NCBI RefSeq assembly: GCF_001298715.1 | Contig: NZ_CDSC02000494.1 | Coordinates: 1-8,024 of the forward strand | Length of the DNA: 8,024 nucleotides | Origin: Bathymodiolus azoricus thioautotrophic gill symbiont | Lineage (GTDB): Bacteria; Pseudomonadota; Gammaproteobacteria; PS1; Pseudothioglobaceae | Reading direction: 5' to 3' | In this document: positions 5,699 through 8,024 of the stretch, one piece after another | Numbering within the stretch: the first letter of the stretch is position 1 | Layout: each line of letters starts with the position of its first letter | Translations under genes and position numbers: made by a program | The notes under the pieces: generated by a model | What the model was told of the DNA's origin: nothing | Seen by the model: only the letters and a program-made list of their open reading frames with translations | Databases searched by the model: none

Positions 5699-7924
5699 CT
5701 ACTTTGAATTATTCAAATGTTTAAGGAAATCTTGTGCATTAATTTCACCGACGATACGCTGTGAACGATTTTCAACACCCGCTTTGAAAAATAAAATTCC
5801 TGGCGGGCCGATAATACTAAAACGCGCCATTAAAGCCTTATCAGTCGCATCATTGGCAGTAACATCCGCTTGCAAGGCAATAACATTTTTCATCTCGCTA
5901 ACTACTTTAACATTTGAAAACACAAAGCGCTCTAATTCTTTACAAGAAATACACCAGTCTGCATAAAAATCCAACATCACAATTTGATTGTTGCCCTGTG
6001 CTTTGGCAAGCACACGGTCTAAATCATCACTTGATTTGATTTTTTCAAAAGCAATATGTGCTTTTTCTGCTTGAACGCTCGTGCCATAACCCGCCAATGG
6101 TGCTAACATATCGCCACCACCACGAGCCACTAAGCCCCATAACAATACACCATAAATTACTATCAATAAACCGATACCTTTAAGAATGCGTTGCCACGCA
6201 ACAGTTGTGCTGGTAAAAGAATTTAGCGCACCCATTGCAATTGGCGACAAAGTAAACAGTGATGCCCACAATATCAACGACACATACGGCGTGATAATTC
6301 TATCAAGCAAATAAATTGCCACTGCCAACATTAAGATACCAAATACATATTTAACATTATCCATCCAGCCACCGGCCTTAGGCAGTTTACTGACACCAGC
6401 GCCCACTAACAACAACGGTGCACCCATACCCAAACTCAAAACAAATAAAGACAGCCCACCCAGTACAGCGTCACCTGTTTGCCCGATATAAATCAATGCA
6501 CCTGCTAATGGTGGCGCCACACAAGGGCCAACAATCAGTGCTGATAAAAAGCCCATAATTGCCACACCAATTAAGTTACCGCCTTCTTGCTTGTTACTGA
6601 TGTTGGTAATCTTATTTTGTAGACCAGACGGCAATTGAATCTCATAATAGCCAAACATTGAAAATGCCAGCGCCACAAAAATCGCACTAAATACCATCAG
6701 CACCCAAGGTGTTTGGAACAACACTTGCAAATTCTCACCAAAATAGCCGGCCAACACACCTGCCATTGAATAAGTAACACTCATAGCAAGCACAAATACA
6801 ATCGACATAATAAGCGCTTTTCTGGTGGTTATCTCACCTTTTTGCCCAACAATAATGCCTGATAAAATCGGTATCATCGGGAACACGCAAGGAGTTAATG
6901 AAAGCAATAAGCCAAAACCAAAGAAACTTACCAATATCCATAAAATATTATCTTGTTGCAATAAAGCGGTAATTTTGTCAGTTTCATTTAATGACTCGCT
7001 GTTTGTGTTTGTAGCGCTCAGCACTGATTTTGGCAGTGTTTTAACAGAATCAGTTGCACTGCTTTCTGTTGCTTTAGATAGTGCAATATCTGTGCTTTTT
7101 TCCACTGGTGGATAGCAAATACCGCCCAACCAACAACCTTGGAACTTGGCAATAAAGGTAACTTGTGATGATTGAATATTGGTTAATGGAATATCAACAC
7201 TGAACTCACCTTTGTGCACTTCAACTTTGCCAAAAAATTCATCTTCTTTAATTTCTCCCTTTGGAAAATTAACATCATCAAATTCTGCACCCTTGATATC
7301 AATGAAGAATTTGTCATGATAAAGATAATATTCTGGATGTATTTTCCAGCTAGCGCGCAAAGTATTAGTATCAATTGCGCTCACTGAATAGGAGAATGCC
7401 CTATCTGCAGGTAGTGGCTCGTCAGAGATTTCTATCGTCTTATCAACGATTGATTGCATGGCAGACTTAGTTTTAGATAGTACATCAAACGCACTATCAA
7501 TCAGCGATTTATTGCTACTGCCAACCTTAAGTGTAGCCGACCTGGTCATGGGTGGATAGCATACACCTAAATCTGCACAACCTTGAAATTCAACATTGAC
7601 AACAATAAGCTTTGACTCTCCCTCAAGTACAGGAACGCTAACCAAAACATTATCACGATAAACACCAACTTTGCCAAAAAACTCATCATTTTTGATTTTT
7701 GCAATAGGAAACTGTGCTTCACCTAAACGCTGTGAATGGTCTGAGACAATCTTGATTTTTTCCTTATAAAGGTAATAACCCTTGGCAATATCCCAGTTCA
7801 ATAAGATTTTGTCATCAACAATCTCAGCCTTAAAAGCAAATGCCTTATCCGCAGGTAGTAGCTCATCCTGCGCATTGACAAACAAAGATGTTAATAAAAA
7901 TAAAGATAATAAAATGTGTTTCAT
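5699..7924 (-). CDS. dsbD: DsbD, protein-disulfide reductase / thiol-disulfide transporter with two tandem alpha domains
   Basis: DsbD passes electrons from cytoplasmic thioredoxin across the inner membrane to periplasmic partners (DsbC, cytochrome c maturation). Order: signal peptide (1-18, probable cut after 'FVNA'); alpha domain 1 (about 20-135, Cys116/Cys122 in 'FQGCADLGVCYPP'); alpha domain 2 (about 168-283, Cys264/Cys270 in 'FQGCWLGGICYPP'). After a Ser/Thr-rich linker (284-320) comes the eight-helix beta domain (about 325-600) with Cys346 in 'LTPCVFPMIPILSG' and Cys468 in 'GPCVAPPLAG'. The periplasmic thioredoxin-like gamma domain (about 620-741) has Cys658-Ile-Ser-Cys661 in 'DFYADWCISCKELE' and cis-proline region 'GPPGILFF'. 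All six canonical cysteines are present, plus one extra pair. At 741 aa it exceeds the E. coli protein (565 aa), and the second alpha domain accounts for most of this. The start at 7924 follows AAGGGGAGAG. It is 78 nt upstream of aroQ in the same direction. Confidence 0.96.
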   Translation of the reverse strand: MKHILLSLFLLTSLFVNAQDELLPADKAFAFKAEIVDDKILLNWDIAKGYYLYKEKIKIVSDHSQRLGEAQFPIAKIKNDEFFGKVGVYRDNVLVSVPVLEGESKLIVVNVEFQGCADLGVCYPPMTRSATLKVGSSNKSLIDSAFDVLSKTKSAMQSIVDKTIEISDEPLPADRAFSYSVSAIDTNTLRASWKIHPEYYLYHDKFFIDIKGAEFDDVNFPKGEIKEDEFFGKVEVHKGEFSVDIPLTNIQSSQVTFIAKFQGCWLGGICYPPVEKSTDIALSKATESSATDSVKTLPKSVLSATNTNSESLNETDKITALLQQDNILWILVSFFGFGLLLSLTPCVFPMIPILSGIIVGQKGEITTRKALIMSIVFVLAMSVTYSMAGVLAGYFGENLQVLFQTPWVLMVFSAIFVALAFSMFGYYEIQLPSGLQNKITNISNKQEGGNLIGVAIMGFLSALIVGPCVAPPLAGALIYIGQTGDAVLGGLSLFVLSLGMGAPLLLVGAGVSKLPKAGGWMDNVKYVFGILMLAVAIYLLDRIITPYVSLILWASLFTLSPIAMGALNSFTSTTVAWQRILKGIGLLIVIYGVLLWGLVARGGGDMLAPLAGYGTSVQAEKAHIAFEKIKSSDDLDRVLAKAQGNNQIVMLDFYADWCISCKELERFVFSNVKVVSEMKNVIALQADVTANDATDKALMARFSIIGPPGILFFKAGVENRSQRIVGEINAQDFLKHLNNSK

Positions 7925-7950
7925 TCTCTCCCCTTTAGTATCGTAATATT

Positions 7951-7979
7951 TGTATATGTTATACGCTTAAGCATAGCAA
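7951..7979 (-). promoter_or_regulatory. Candidate sigma70 promoter of dsbD
   Basis: On the minus strand TTGCTA (7979-7974, 4 of 6 to the -35 consensus) is followed by a 17-nt spacer and TATACA (7956-7951, 4 of 6 to the -10). An overlapping TATAAC (7963-7958, 5 of 6) has a worse-placed -35. Transcription would begin near 7944, leaving a leader of about 20 nt that ends in the AAGGGGAGAG ribosome binding site. It is the only 5' intergenic region of useful size in the window, so it may drive the genes downstream as well. Confidence 0.4.
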
Positions 7980-7986
7980 GTAAACA

Positions 7987-8024
7987 TTATTGACTAATAT
8001 CAATCCCTTGCGCAAGTAATGCCT
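7987..8024 (-). CDS. Possible C-terminal tail of an upstream gene, cut by the right edge
   Basis: One minus-strand frame reads ALLAQGIDISQ and then TAA at 7989-7987, 62 nt before dsbD. The residues look like an ordinary protein C-terminus, but eleven codons cannot establish a gene and I cannot name it. The stretch also holds a perfect 10-bp palindrome, CTTGCGCAAG (8007-8016), probably a by-product of the codons. Confidence 0.3.
   Translation of the reverse strand, partial: ALLAQGIDISQ

Noticed and set aside
6825..7115. Plus-strand open frame of 96 codons opposite dsbD
   Set aside because: It is antisense to the alpha 2-linker-beta region of dsbD and its product resembles no family.
7183..7374. 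Minus-strand open frame of 63 codons inside dsbD
   Set aside because: It overlaps the well-supported second alpha domain in another frame and has no features of its own.
8007..8016. CTTGCGCAAG palindrome as a regulator site for dsbD
   Set aside because: It is only 10 bp, more than 80 nt upstream of dsbD, and probably lies in the coding end of the preceding gene.

Overview
This is an AT-rich gammaproteobacterial chromosome segment in which every gene I can support lies on the minus strand. In transcription order, from high to low coordinates, it reads: dsbD, aroQ, accB, accC, a two-part AAA/ABC-type ATPase, a small nuclease-like protein, argC, erpA, and the start of an XRE/ImmA-type regulator that runs off the left edge. 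The AccB/AccC pair, type II AroQ, ErpA and DsbD together point to a gammaproteobacterium. The moderate-to-low GC content resembles the sulfur-oxidising SUP05/Thioglobus group and bivalve thiotrophic symbionts. That placement is an impression and was not tested.

Right part (about 3365-8024): housekeeping genes. DsbD (741 aa) is a membrane thiol-disulfide transporter that feeds reductant to the periplasm; here it carries two tandem N-terminal alpha domains instead of one. After a 78-nt gap come AroQ (shikimate pathway) and the AccB-AccC biotin carboxylase module of acetyl-CoA carboxylase. These three are packed with 3 nt and 12 nt gaps and look like one operon.

Middle part (about 1655-3363): the accessory block. 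Directly after the accC stop (1 nt gap) a GTG-started gene encodes the Walker A half of an AAA/ABC-type ATPase. A +1 frame change then separates it from the half carrying the signature-like, Walker B and H-loop motifs. The next gene overlaps this second half and encodes a 157-164 aa protein with a PD-(D/E)XK-like core. Its stop overlaps the argC start as ATGA. An overcoming-lysogenization-defect (OLD)-like or AAA15-type ATPase with a small nuclease is a typical layout for anti-phage or other conflict systems. Here it sits inside a biosynthetic gene string and is tightly coupled on both sides. The ATPase looks frameshifted, so the system may be decaying, mis-sequenced or recoded.

Left part (1-1658): argC (arginine biosynthesis) and erpA (Fe-S cluster delivery) are 11 nt apart. 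A 30-nt gap with a direct repeat and a palindrome follows. Then comes an N-terminal HTH protein typical of XRE-ImmA/IrrE regulators, so accessory genes flank the argC-erpA pair on both sides. I see no convincing rho-independent terminator anywhere in the window.
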